Source: Ruegeria sp. EL01
Lineage (GTDB): Bacteria > Pseudomonadota > Alphaproteobacteria > Rhodobacterales > Rhodobacteraceae
DNA length: 64,000 nucleotides
Assembly: GCF_900313035.1 (NCBI RefSeq)
Contig: NZ_OMPS01000001.1
Coordinates: forward strand, 186,001-250,000
Direction of reading: 5' to 3'
This document shows, in pieces, positions 41,228-48,677 of this stretch; position 1 is the first letter of the stretch, and every line of letters starts with the position of its first letter. A model generated the notes under the pieces. The model was not told the DNA's origin. It saw only the letters and a list, made by a program, of their open reading frames with translations, and ran no database searches. The position numbers and the translations under genes are program-made.

Positions 41228-41812
41228 TTACGGGTATTCAAGACTTTTTTGGAGGGTTTCGATCATTAGGTGTTGGAGCAGGATGATCGTCTTTGCGTCA
41301 CGAATGTCGCCGCTTTCAATCATCTTCATCGCGTCGGAAAGAGAAACTTCCAAGACCTCAATGTCCTCTCCTTCTTCGAGCTTGCCGCCGCCGACGGCAA
41401 CCTGATCTGATGCTGAATAGATACCTTTGAAAAAGGAAAGATACTCGGTGACGGAACCAGGACTCATGTAGATGTCGAACAAATGCGTCAGCGTTGGCGT
41501 TTGAAATCCCGTCTCTTCGAGCAGTTCAGCGCGCATCCGACCGCCGGCGTCCGATCCTTCCAGCAGTCCCGCGGGGGTCTCGATCAGGGCCTCGACACCA
41601 CCATTCAGAAACACCGGCAGCCTGAATTGACGGGTCAACAGGACGCAAGTCGTTTCGGGATTAAATAACAGGCAGGTTGCGCCATTGCCCCGGTCGTAGG
41701 TTTCACGCGTCTGGCGCTGCCACTCGCCGTTTCGGCGACGCAATTCGAATTCGTATCTTGTCAGAATCCCCCAATTGTCCGATAGGACTTCAGTTGAGAT
41801 CAGCCGAAACAT
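41228..41812 (-). CDS. Nudix hydrolase (NudK/ADP-sugar-type)
   Basis: 194 aa. IETPAGLLEGSDAGGRMRAE, then LLEETGF is a Nudix box, followed by MSPGSVTEYLSFFKGIY as in NudK GDP-mannose or ADP-ribose pyrophosphatases. The box is one residue short and has Ala for the usual Arg/Lys before its first Glu; the catalytic EE pair is kept. It probably hydrolyses a nucleoside diphosphate sugar. Six bases separate its start from the stop of the GNAT gene, so the two are co-transcribed. Confidence 0.87.
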   Translation of the reverse strand: MFRLISTEVLSDNWGILTRYEFELRRRNGEWQRQTRETYDRGNGATCLLFNPETTCVLLTRQFRLPVFLNGGVEALIETPAGLLEGSDAGGRMRAELLEETGFQTPTLTHLFDIYMSPGSVTEYLSFFKGIYSASDQVAVGGGKLEEGEDIEVLEVSLSDAMKMIESGDIRDAKTIILLQHLMIETLQKSLEYP

Positions 41813-41818
41813 CCGTTT

Positions 41819-42664
41819 TCACCTTTCGATTGCGTCGGTGATGTGCATGCTCAATTCGAACTGCGATACCGTAGGTTCAGCACCTGTTGCTTGAAGAAAA
41901 GCGTGGAAATCATCCGACCTGCCATCAACATTTAGCAAACGCAACTTGTCACCTGGGTGACAGGCTGCAATCAATGACTGCGCAATTCCCTCGCGACGGC
42001 GGTCTTTTCGGACCCCAATCTGGGCAATGGTTCGCGTTTCGGGGATTGCAACGACATAGCCCGCCAAACCGCGGGCGTCTGATGCGGCCCAACATTTAAC
42101 TTCATTAGCAACCGCCGCAATCGCGTCGGAACTGTTTTGCCAGGATGGCAGTACCTCTGCCAACGCCTGCGCCTCGGTTTCGATTTCTGCCCAGAACGTC
42201 TGCTGCACATCGTGTTCGGGTGATCCCGGCAAAGGCGGCAGTTCATAGCACTCCAGTCGTCGCGTAATTTTCATTCCCAAGGCAGAGTAAAGATCGAATG
42301 CTTTTTGGTTGCCTGTCAGAACTTCGGTTTGGAAGTTGGTGATGCGTTCGTTTCTTAAGCCAACCAAACAGTCTTCAGCAAGCTGACGAGCCAGCCCCTG
42401 ACGCCTGAACTCGGGGCGTGTTCCACTTGAGATCAGGTAAGCATGGTTGCCGCGCACAGACATCAACCAGATTGCCGCAATTTCTCCTCCGACGATTGCA
42501 ATGCGTGAGGCCTTATAGCTCAAGCCGCGCTGCCGCATCATAAGGTCAAACTCTCGGTTCGACAGTTCCATCAGCACCGCGTAATCCGAAAATGCCCTGT
42601 TCATCGCCTGGCGCAGGACATCATCTGAGACATGCTCGGCTGTTTTGATTTCAGCGTTCATCAT
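41819..42664 (-). CDS. Tandem GNAT acetyltransferase
   Basis: About 281 aa with two GNAT halves. The first has the full acetyl-CoA signature (TRPEFRRQGLARQLAEDCLV, then NQKAFDLYSALGMK). The second is reduced (IGVRKDRRREGIAQSLIAAC). The start is uncertain among TTG 42670, GTG 42667, ATG 42664 and ATG 42661; ATG 42664 is chosen. First gene of the operon with the Nudix hydrolase; substrate unknown. Confidence 0.85.
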   Translation of the reverse strand: MMNAEIKTAEHVSDDVLRQAMNRAFSDYAVLMELSNREFDLMMRQRGLSYKASRIAIVGGEIAAIWLMSVRGNHAYLISSGTRPEFRRQGLARQLAEDCLVGLRNERITNFQTEVLTGNQKAFDLYSALGMKITRRLECYELPPLPGSPEHDVQQTFWAEIETEAQALAEVLPSWQNSSDAIAAVANEVKCWAASDARGLAGYVVAIPETRTIAQIGVRKDRRREGIAQSLIAACHPGDKLRLLNVDGRSDDFHAFLQATGAEPTVSQFELSMHITDAIER

Positions 42665-42948
42665 CACCAACTTTGGCTACTTTAGTATAACGGGCGCTGC
42701 GGAGGATCAGCGAAGTCCATACCGATGTCTTTCTTCATATGACTTGACCAATACTGAATGTCTTCTGTTTGGGGCCTCCGTCTTGGAGAGAGTAGGGAGT
42801 TAACATGGAACAAAGCCAGAAATCGTTTTAATAGCGGCGGAGTGAGCATATCACTCTCCCATTTGATGAGTTGATGGTTTAAGCTGATCCGCGCAGAAAA
42901 ATATGAAATTAACCAATTTGTATTGACGAAGAGGCATAAGGGTTATTT

Positions 42949-43848
42949 ATGGTTGATCGAACCACTTTGCCTCCGCTGGCTGCAATCCGGGTCTTTGAAG
43001 AGGCCGCGCGGTGCAAGAATTTCACACTGGCGGCAGACAAGCTTGGGATGACCCAAGCGGCCGTCAGCTATCAGATCAAGATTCTTGAGGAACGGGTTGG
43101 CGCACCGCTGTTCATACGTGAAGCCCGCGGTGTGTCACTGTCAGAAATCGGAGATGTATTTGCTGAGAAAGCCACCGAAGCCCTCAACATCCTGAGCGAT
43201 GCCTTTGCCGAAGCTAAGGGTATTTCGCAACAGACATTGGCAATTAGTGTCATCCCAACATTCGCTACCAACTTCCTGGCGCGAAAGCTGGGCGGGTTTC
43301 AAATGGAAAACCCGAACATCGCGGTTCGAGTTGAAGTCAGCGAAAGCCTGGTTGATTTTTCAGCCAGCGGTTTTGACGTTGCCGTACGCGGCGGTCAGGG
43401 AAACTGGCGCGGGCTGGCGAGCCATCTTCTGATCCCAACTCGGTTTACCCCGATGCTCAGCCCGGACTTGGCCGCCACGATCGGGGGCGTCCACACGCCT
43501 GAGGATCTTTTGCGGCTGCATATCCTCTCGCCCGCAGACCCGTGGTGGAACCGTTGGACCGCAGCTGCCGGATTAGAGGGCACGGATCTGACCGGCGAAG
43601 TTCGGCAGCATTTTGGCCCCCAGGTATTAGAAGCCAGCGCCGCGATTGCAGGGCAAGGTGTTGCTATGCTGACACCCGCTTTTTTCCAGGATGATTTGAA
43701 AAGCAACCGGTTGATACAACCGTTCGATCTGACCTGCGAGGATGGATCAGGGTACTGGCTGGTTTTTCCCGAAAGTCATCGGCATTCGCAGAAGATCAGG
43801 ACATTCAGGAAATGGTTGGACAGAGAAACGCAGGACTGGCGCACCTGA
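42949..43848 (+). CDS. LysR family regulator (GcvA-like)
   Basis: 299 aa. HTH: LPPLAAIRVFEEAARCKNFT, then LAADKLGMTQAAVSYQIKIL; C-terminal substrate-binding domain with the GcvA-type features FDVAVRGGQGNW and GQGVAMLTPAFF. Monocistronic. The 284-base gap before it (42665-42948) holds no gene beyond an 8-codon frame. Convergent with the Lrp gene; its target is not apparent. Confidence 0.9.
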   Translation: MVDRTTLPPLAAIRVFEEAARCKNFTLAADKLGMTQAAVSYQIKILEERVGAPLFIREARGVSLSEIGDVFAEKATEALNILSDAFAEAKGISQQTLAISVIPTFATNFLARKLGGFQMENPNIAVRVEVSESLVDFSASGFDVAVRGGQGNWRGLASHLLIPTRFTPMLSPDLAATIGGVHTPEDLLRLHILSPADPWWNRWTAAAGLEGTDLTGEVRQHFGPQVLEASAAIAGQGVAMLTPAFFQDDLKSNRLIQPFDLTCEDGSGYWLVFPESHRHSQKIRTFRKWLDRETQDWRT

Positions 43849-43861
43849 TCAGGTCGCCTGC

Positions 43862-44308
43862 CTAGTCCAAGGGCGGCAGCCTGCGCTCGAAGACGAATGA
43901 TTTCACGATCGAAGTGTTCGTTTCCGCACGGTCATGAAAAGGCAGAAGAATCTCATCCAACTCTGCCACATCTTTCAGCAGCAGCCGGGTGACGTAACAA
44001 TCGTCACCGGTGACCCGGTCGCAGGACGAAAAACGGGGTTGTTCCTCGATCATCTTCTCAACAATGTGCAATTGCCCGCTGCGTGGTTTGATCCGGACAA
44101 GAGCCTGAATTGTATAGCCAAAGCGACGTAGGTCTATCTGCGCACCAAACCCGGTAATGAAACCGTGGTATTGCAGGCTGCGCAGACGTTCACCGACAGC
44201 CGGACCAGTGAGGCCGACCGCCTTACCGATATCGGAAAGGCGAGTACGGCCATCAGATTCGAGGATCTCTACAATTTGGCGGTCCGTTTGATCCAGTTCT
44301 TTCGACAT
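43862..44308 (-). CDS. Lrp/AsnC family regulator
   Basis: 148 aa. HTH: KELDQTDRQIVEILESDGRT, RLSDIGKAVGLTGPAVGERL; RAM ligand-binding domain follows (SCDRVTGDDCYVTRLLLKDV). Divergent from the PhzF operon (44432-46755), which ends in a LysE exporter; an amino-acid-sensing Lrp controlling an export and detoxification operon is a common design. Confidence 0.9.
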   Translation of the reverse strand: MSKELDQTDRQIVEILESDGRTRLSDIGKAVGLTGPAVGERLRSLQYHGFITGFGAQIDLRRFGYTIQALVRIKPRSGQLHIVEKMIEEQPRFSSCDRVTGDDCYVTRLLLKDVAELDEILLPFHDRAETNTSIVKSFVFERRLPPLD

Positions 44309-44431
44309 GAAGGAAGACTATCCAAAATGGCATCGGTACAAAAGAGATTTTAGAATTCAGCCATCGGAAACGCTGGGACATTCGAACGACATCTCCCTTA
44401 GGATTTTGACAACGATAGACAGGAGTTTCCC

Positions 44432-45271
44432 ATGAACATTCAACGTATTGCGGCGTTCAGCCAAGGATCAGAGGGCGGTAACCCGGCAGGGGTTGTGCTC
44501 TTGGAGAACGCAGTCAGCGAACACGATATGGCGCGCGTCGCAGCCGACGTTGGGTATTCCGAGACCGCCTTTGCCGTGGCGCAGGATGATGGGGGCAAAA
44601 CTTGGCGGGTACGCTATTTCTCACCGGAAACCGAGGTGCCGTTCTGCGGCCATGCCACAATCGCCCTTGGCGCAGCACTGGGTGAGCAAAACGGTTCAGG
44701 CACCTATACGCTCGTTCTGAACGACGCGAAAATTACCGTGGACGCCGAGGCTACGGCCGAGGGTATGATGGCCACCTTGTCATCACCGCCGACGAAAAGT
44801 CGTGCAATGACCGAGAGTGAGACTCGGGATGTCATGGCGCTCTTTAATTTGACGTCAGAGGATCTCGATCTTCGACTGCCGCCGGCGCATATTCACGGTG
44901 GCGCCAACCACGTCGTGTTGCCTCTGAAGGACCGCGCGCGGCTCGCGGCGATGGACTATGATCTGGACAGGGGCCGCTCAGTGATGCGCAAACATGATCT
45001 GGTGACAGTGATGTTGGTGTACATCGAAGATTATCAGTCCTTTGAGGTGCGCAACGCGTTCGCCTCGGGGGGTGTACTAGAGGATCCAGCGACTGGTGCC
45101 GCCGCCGCTGCCTTTGCCGGTTACCTGCGTGACAGCCAATGGCCCCATAGCGGTAGCTTCACTATTCGCCAGGGCGAAGACATGGGTAGCCCGTCCCTAA
45201 TCAAAGTCACGTTGGACAATACGAAAGGCGCATCGGTGCTGGTCTCGGGCAGGACACGGGATATCCTATGA
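44432..45271 (+). CDS. PhzF family isomerase/epimerase
   Basis: 279 aa. QRIAAFSQGSEGGNPAGVVL, the catalytic Glu in DVGYSETAFAV, RYFSPETEVPFCGHATIALG, and the symmetric C-terminal GGVLEDPATGAAAAAFAGYL. PhzF-fold enzymes isomerise or epimerise amino-acid-like substrates; most are uncharacterised. A good ribosome-binding site (AGGAG) precedes ATG. Overlaps the next gene by ATGA. Confidence 0.9.
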   Translation: MNIQRIAAFSQGSEGGNPAGVVLLENAVSEHDMARVAADVGYSETAFAVAQDDGGKTWRVRYFSPETEVPFCGHATIALGAALGEQNGSGTYTLVLNDAKITVDAEATAEGMMATLSSPPTKSRAMTESETRDVMALFNLTSEDLDLRLPPAHIHGGANHVVLPLKDRARLAAMDYDLDRGRSVMRKHDLVTVMLVYIEDYQSFEVRNAFASGGVLEDPATGAAAAAFAGYLRDSQWPHSGSFTIRQGEDMGSPSLIKVTLDNTKGASVLVSGRTRDIL

Positions 45272-45666
45272 ACAGCCTGCCCGGCATCATCCAATCTTAT
45301 GTCGATGCCTATAATCGGATGGATGTGGCGGCCATGTTGGCTTGCCTTTCGGATGACGTCACATTTTGCAACATCTCCGGTGCAGAGGTCACGTCCGAGA
45401 CCTCTGGCAAACAAGCATTTGCGGAACTGGCAAGCTTTGGCGTTCAGGCCTTTGCAAGCCGCCACCAAAAGGTCGTGAATGTCATAACCGTCGCAGATAC
45501 CACGTTGATCGAAGTCGACTATTCTGCCGTGGTTTCCGTCGATCTGCCCAACGGATGGAAAGCAGGACAGAATTTGCAGTTTCGTGGTGCGTCGGCATTT
45601 CGCATCGCGGGCGGTTTGGTGGTCAGTATCGTCGACCAAAGCGGACACAGCCAAAAAACAGGCTGA
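45268..45666 (+). CDS. SnoaL-like (NTF2-fold) protein
   Basis: 132 aa. Helix then pocket: IIQSYVDAYNRMDVAAMLAC, LSDDVTFCNI, with the terminal strand FRGASAFRIAGGLVVSIVDQ. Fold family is clear; reaction or ligand unknown. Co-translated with PhzF (ATGA overlap), so likely acts on a related compound. Distinct in sequence from the one at 35248. Confidence 0.82.
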   Translation: MNSLPGIIQSYVDAYNRMDVAAMLACLSDDVTFCNISGAEVTSETSGKQAFAELASFGVQAFASRHQKVVNVITVADTTLIEVDYSAVVSVDLPNGWKAGQNLQFRGASAFRIAGGLVVSIVDQSGHSQKTG

Positions 45667-45754
45667 TGTCGGGCAATCTCGTTTTGTTGGTCCTACCAGC
45701 AAACCCAGTCTAACCGACTGTGGCCTAAACGGCGACTTGGAAACGGAGCAATAA

Positions 45755-46153
45755 ATGATCACACGATTGGCCCCAAACACATTGCGCGTTGTGCCGGAGC
45801 AGTATCAGGGCATTTATGTACATGGCACTCAGATTTCGGCACCAAAGACACTGATTTGTCTGTCCGGACAGATTGGTGTTTCACCCGTTGGCGAGACCCG
45901 TGAAGGGTTCGAACAACAGTGTTATCAGGCGATGAATAATGTCGAAGCTCTGCTTGCAGATGCTGGGCTGGGCACCGCCGACATTTTGCGTGTCATTTAC
46001 TATGTGACCGAAGCTAAATACCTGCCGGCGCTGTCCAAAGCTCGTCAAGCTCGTTGGAACCAAGGGAACGCTCCTGCGGTCACCACATTGGTTGTGGCAG
46101 GTTTGGCTGCACCCGATCTTCTTGTCGAGATTGAGGTGACCGCTGCGCGGTAA
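45755..46153 (+). CDS. RidA family protein
   Basis: 132 aa. Matches the family core: LICLSGQIGVSPVGETREGF, NNVEALLADAGLGTADILRV and PDLLVEIEVTAAR. The Arg of RVIYYVTEA corresponds to the imine-hydrolysis Arg region. With PhzF and LysE nearby, it may remove a reactive imine formed during amino-acid breakdown. GGAG precedes ATG. Confidence 0.88.
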   Translation: MITRLAPNTLRVVPEQYQGIYVHGTQISAPKTLICLSGQIGVSPVGETREGFEQQCYQAMNNVEALLADAGLGTADILRVIYYVTEAKYLPALSKARQARWNQGNAPAVTTLVVAGLAAPDLLVEIEVTAAR

Positions 46154-46155
46154 CC

Positions 46156-46755
46156 GTGATGCCAGATCAAATATGGGCACTTGTTATGTTTGCCTTGGTA
46201 GCCACGGGCTCTCCAGGTGGTGCAACCACGCTCGCCGCTGCATCCGGAGCGCGGTTTGGATATGGGCGCAGCGTTCCGCTGATCTTGGGTATTGCGCTTG
46301 CGCTTGCCGGGTTGGTGGCTGTGTCCGGGGCCGGTCTGGCCACGACACTTCAAACAGCTCCTGTCCTGGAATTGAGCATAAAGGCCGTGGGTTCCATATA
46401 TCTGATATGGCTTGCCGCTAGAATTGGCCTGGCCGGTCCTCCAATGCCAATGCAGTCTGATGAGGAAACTCCTATCAGTCTTGTGGGCGGCGTCATGCTT
46501 CTCATGATAAATCCGAAAGCCTGGGCTATGGCTTTGGGTGTTGCCTCGTCGTTTTCCAAGCTGGCCAGCGGTCCCATACTGCTCAGTGGCCTTATGGCGC
46601 TTGTGTTCGCTCTTTCTGCATATCTGTCGCTGACCTTATGGGCGCTGGCTGGCGGCCTGGCTGCGCGCGCGCTGAGCGCCGATTGGCATTGGCATTTGTT
46701 TAACGGAACTATGGCCGTCCTGCTAATCGCTTCAGTCTTGCAGTTGTGGGTTTGA
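46156..46755 (+). CDS. LysE/RhtB family amino-acid exporter
   Basis: 199 aa with about six hydrophobic segments. VATGSPGGATTLAAASGARF and GYGRSVPLILGIALALA give the LysE N-terminal pattern, and LVGGVMLLMINPKAWAMALG the central one. The start is GTG 46156 or ATG 46159, two bases after the RidA stop. It exports an amino acid or analogue and ends the Lrp-flanked operon. Confidence 0.87.
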   Translation: MMPDQIWALVMFALVATGSPGGATTLAAASGARFGYGRSVPLILGIALALAGLVAVSGAGLATTLQTAPVLELSIKAVGSIYLIWLAARIGLAGPPMPMQSDEETPISLVGGVMLLMINPKAWAMALGVASSFSKLASGPILLSGLMALVFALSAYLSLTLWALAGGLAARALSADWHWHLFNGTMAVLLIASVLQLWV

Positions 46756-46789
46756 GAATGTTGCCTGCAGATCAAGTTACATATCCGTA

Positions 46790-46828
46790 TTGACATCATA
46801 GATGTCAATATGACATTAATAGTGTCAT
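46790..46828. promoter_or_regulatory. Double inverted repeat before MarR gene
   Basis: Two dyads: TTGACATC-ATA-GATGTCAA (46790-46808, perfect) and ATGACA-N7-TGTCAT (46810-46828). Together they reach within one base of the MarR start codon at 46830, so repressor bound here would block transcription and probably initiation. Probable autoregulatory operator. Confidence 0.78.
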
Positions 46829-46829
46829 T

Positions 46830-47279
46830 ATGAATGATTCGACAAATCTCTACAACTTCATTCGGCTTGTCCGCCCGCTTTATAAGGTTCTGGAAAATGC
46901 TGTTGCACGTGAATTGGATGGCACCGGGCTGACCGTTACGGAACGGGCAGTGCTGGAGAGACTCCATGATCATGGACCACTGTCTGTTCCACGGATTGCT
47001 GATCGGTTAATCGCACCGCGGCAATTTGTTCAGAAGACCGCGAATGCGCTGATTGAAAAGGGGTTTGTCGAGCGCCGCCAAAACACTGCGCATCGCCGTT
47101 CAAAGCTCTTGGCACTGTCACCAAGTGGGGCTGAATTGATCGAAACTGTTTTGGCACGCGAGGCGGTTAACATCGCGCGCGTTTCAGAATGCTTGTCCCC
47201 CGAAGAGATCGCGATAGCTATGCGCGTCACAGAAGCGATAATTGAAGGGTTTGCCGAAAAGGAGACGAAGGATGACTGA
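46830..47279 (+). CDS. MarR family transcriptional regulator
   Basis: 149 aa, similar in layout to the MarR at 6786. Winged helix: RAVLERLHDHGPLSVPRIAD, RLIAPRQFVQKTANALIEKG and wing FVERRQNTAHRRSKLLALS. The two inverted repeats upstream point to autorepression. It overlaps the GFA gene by eight bases, so the two are one unit. Confidence 0.9.
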   Translation: MNDSTNLYNFIRLVRPLYKVLENAVARELDGTGLTVTERAVLERLHDHGPLSVPRIADRLIAPRQFVQKTANALIEKGFVERRQNTAHRRSKLLALSPSGAELIETVLAREAVNIARVSECLSPEEIAIAMRVTEAIIEGFAEKETKDD

Positions 47280-47709
47280 AGTCTTGGAAGGAGAGTGCCT
47301 TTGTGGTGCCGTTAAATACCGCGTAAGTGCTGCTCCAATCATATCGGGCGCTTGCTATTGCCGTGACTGTCAGAAGACATCTGGCGGTGCGGAGGCCCAT
47401 GGAATGATGTTTCCTGAATCAGCGGTGACCATTGTACAAGGCACACCATCGACATTCGGGCGCAAGGTCGACAGCGGAAACGATGTGTTTCGGCAGTTTT
47501 GTCCGGATTGCGGAGTGCACGTCATATCCTGGAATAGTGCAGCGCCAGAATACAAAGCAATCAAAGTCGGAACGTTGAAGGATCCGTCGGTTTATCAAAG
47601 CCAGGGCAGTTTATGGGTTTCTTCAGCTCAATCCTGGCACCACCCTAACCCGAAGTTGCCGCAACATTCGAAGATGCCCTGCGTTATGGAGCTGTCGACT
47701 GCTCCGTAA
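47272..47709 (+). CDS. GFA family (DUF636) zinc protein
   Basis: 145 aa. Zinc-binding Cys: CLCGAVKY, CYCRDCQKTSGG, and CPDCGVH, the GFA pattern. Named for a glutathione-dependent formaldehyde-activating enzyme, but most members have unproven activity. Start at ATG 47272 is preceded by AAGGAGACGAAGG. Induced together with the MarR protein, so it may deal with an electrophile sensed by it. Confidence 0.88.
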   Translation: MTEVLEGECLCGAVKYRVSAAPIISGACYCRDCQKTSGGAEAHGMMFPESAVTIVQGTPSTFGRKVDSGNDVFRQFCPDCGVHVISWNSAAPEYKAIKVGTLKDPSVYQSQGSLWVSSAQSWHHPNPKLPQHSKMPCVMELSTAP

Positions 47710-47853
47710 GAATTTGGCTCCTTCATTGTTCTACTGGTGGAGGAGTGAATTCGTAGGTTTTTTAAGCCGTGAGTCGTTCACCAGTTCCGAAAGACGACTG
47801 ATGGTTAGGATCGATCCCAACGCATGAATTTGAATACCCATTGATTTTGCGTG

Positions 47854-47898
47854 TGCAGCGAATGTCCGAAAAGCGGACTGCGTCCGCAGCATCGCGAC
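47854..47898 (+). repeat. Intergenic repeat, copy C
   Basis: TGCAGCGAATGTCCGAAAAG followed by CGGACTGCGTCCGCAGCATC and GCGAC. It includes a GTCCG-AAAAG-CGGAC hairpin. Near-identical in its second half to copy B. Confidence 0.7.
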
Positions 47899-48212
47899 AT
47901 GCTGCCGGATGTCGTGTGTGGATGTATATGGACCCCGCCTTATTGCAACGGTCTGTATGGTCTGGTTCAGGATCACGATTGCTGACGTATATCCGGCTTC
48001 TTTGAGCGGCCCAATATTTTGTCGCCGCGAGCCCCGATGGATTTCCGCTTGCTTCTCCCTCATTGGCTCCAAGGCGTTAGCATTGCTGCGCCGAACAAGC
48101 ACCATCCGTGCCAGACTTAAGAAGAAATGATATCTTCGTGTGGCCTTAACTGTAGCGATAGCAGTTAATGACTGCTTTGCAGAAGCTGCACTGCAGCGTC
48201 TCAAGACGCGAT

Positions 48213-48234
48213 GGACGGCCGCACTGGGCCGTCC
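48213..48234. promoter_or_regulatory. GC-rich hairpin downstream of integrase remnant
   Basis: GGACGGCC-GCACTG-GGCCGTCC, perfect eight-base arms, 20 bases beyond the stop of the recombinase fragment on the reverse strand. No U-run; could be a terminator stem or part of a former att/IR region. Confidence 0.5.
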
Positions 48235-48254
48235 TCGAAGGCGGCCCAGATATG

Positions 48255-48524
48255 TTAGATTTCTATCGCTTCCGCAATCGCTAGAGCGTCCTCAAGCTCA
48301 ACTCCCAGATACCGAACCGTGCTGTCCATCTTGGTGTGACCGAGCAAAAGCTGAACAGCGCGAAGATTACCTGTCTTCTTGTAGATCTGTGTGACCTTGG
48401 TGCGCCGCATAGAATGTGTGCCATATGCGCTCGCTTCTAAACCAATCGACGTAACCCAATCCCGAACAATGCGCGCATACTGGCGGGTCGAGATATGAAG
48501 GCGCTCATGAAAACGGCCCGGCCA
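48255..48524 (-). pseudogene. Tyrosine recombinase (integrase) C-terminal fragment
   Basis: Reverse-strand frame with no start, running from the Tni transposon left edge to TAA 48255-48257. It reads HISTRQYARIVRDWVTSIGL, THSMRRTKVTQIYKKTGNLR, LLLGHTKMDSTVRYLGV: the catalytic His/Arg (HSMRR), His (GHTK) and Tyr (VRYLG) of the tyrosine recombinase catalytic domain. About 87 residues remain; the first Arg and the N-terminal domain are lost where the transposon begins. Confidence 0.88.
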
Positions 48525-48531
48525 CTGTCAC

Positions 48532-48650
48532 TGTGCCTTTATTTACTGGACGCTGGCTTAAAAAAGTTGAACAAGATCAGTGCTTGATTGTGCCTTTAAT
48601 TTCTGGACTGTATCATTAATTACCGGACTGTGCCCTTAATTCCCGGACGG
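48532..48650 (+). repeat. Transposase-binding repeats, left end of Tni transposon
   Basis: Four 22-bp copies at 48532-48553, 48589-48610, 48609-48630 and 48629-48650. Consensus TGTGCCYTTAATT followed by CYGGACKG. The last three are spaced by exactly 20 bases and overlap by two. The third (TGTATCATTAATTACCGGAC) is the most diverged. Confidence 0.88.
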
Positions 48651-48677
48651 AGTGTCCTGTGGATAAGTCGCGTGGGG

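Larger units (their letters stand above)
47710..48254. other. Gene-poor interval with repeat and hairpin
   Basis: 545 bases without a convincing gene. It holds repeat copy C (47854-47898) and a perfect hairpin (48213-48234). The open frame on the reverse strand at 47731-48204 passes through the repeat and shows no ribosome-binding site or domain. Confidence 0.6.

Noticed and set aside
42785..42830. Eight-codon leader peptide (ATG with GGGAG upstream) before the LysR gene
   Set aside because: Too short to support without conservation, and no attenuator-like stem follows.
47731..48204. 157-codon reverse frame as a gene
   Set aside because: Runs through intergenic repeat C, no ribosome-binding site, no recognisable domain, irregular composition.
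48532..48650. Evenly spaced short repeats that at first sight resemble a CRISPR array
   Set aside because: Repeats are 22 bp, overlap by two bases and have no spacers between; they match the transposon TIR and are transposase-binding sites.
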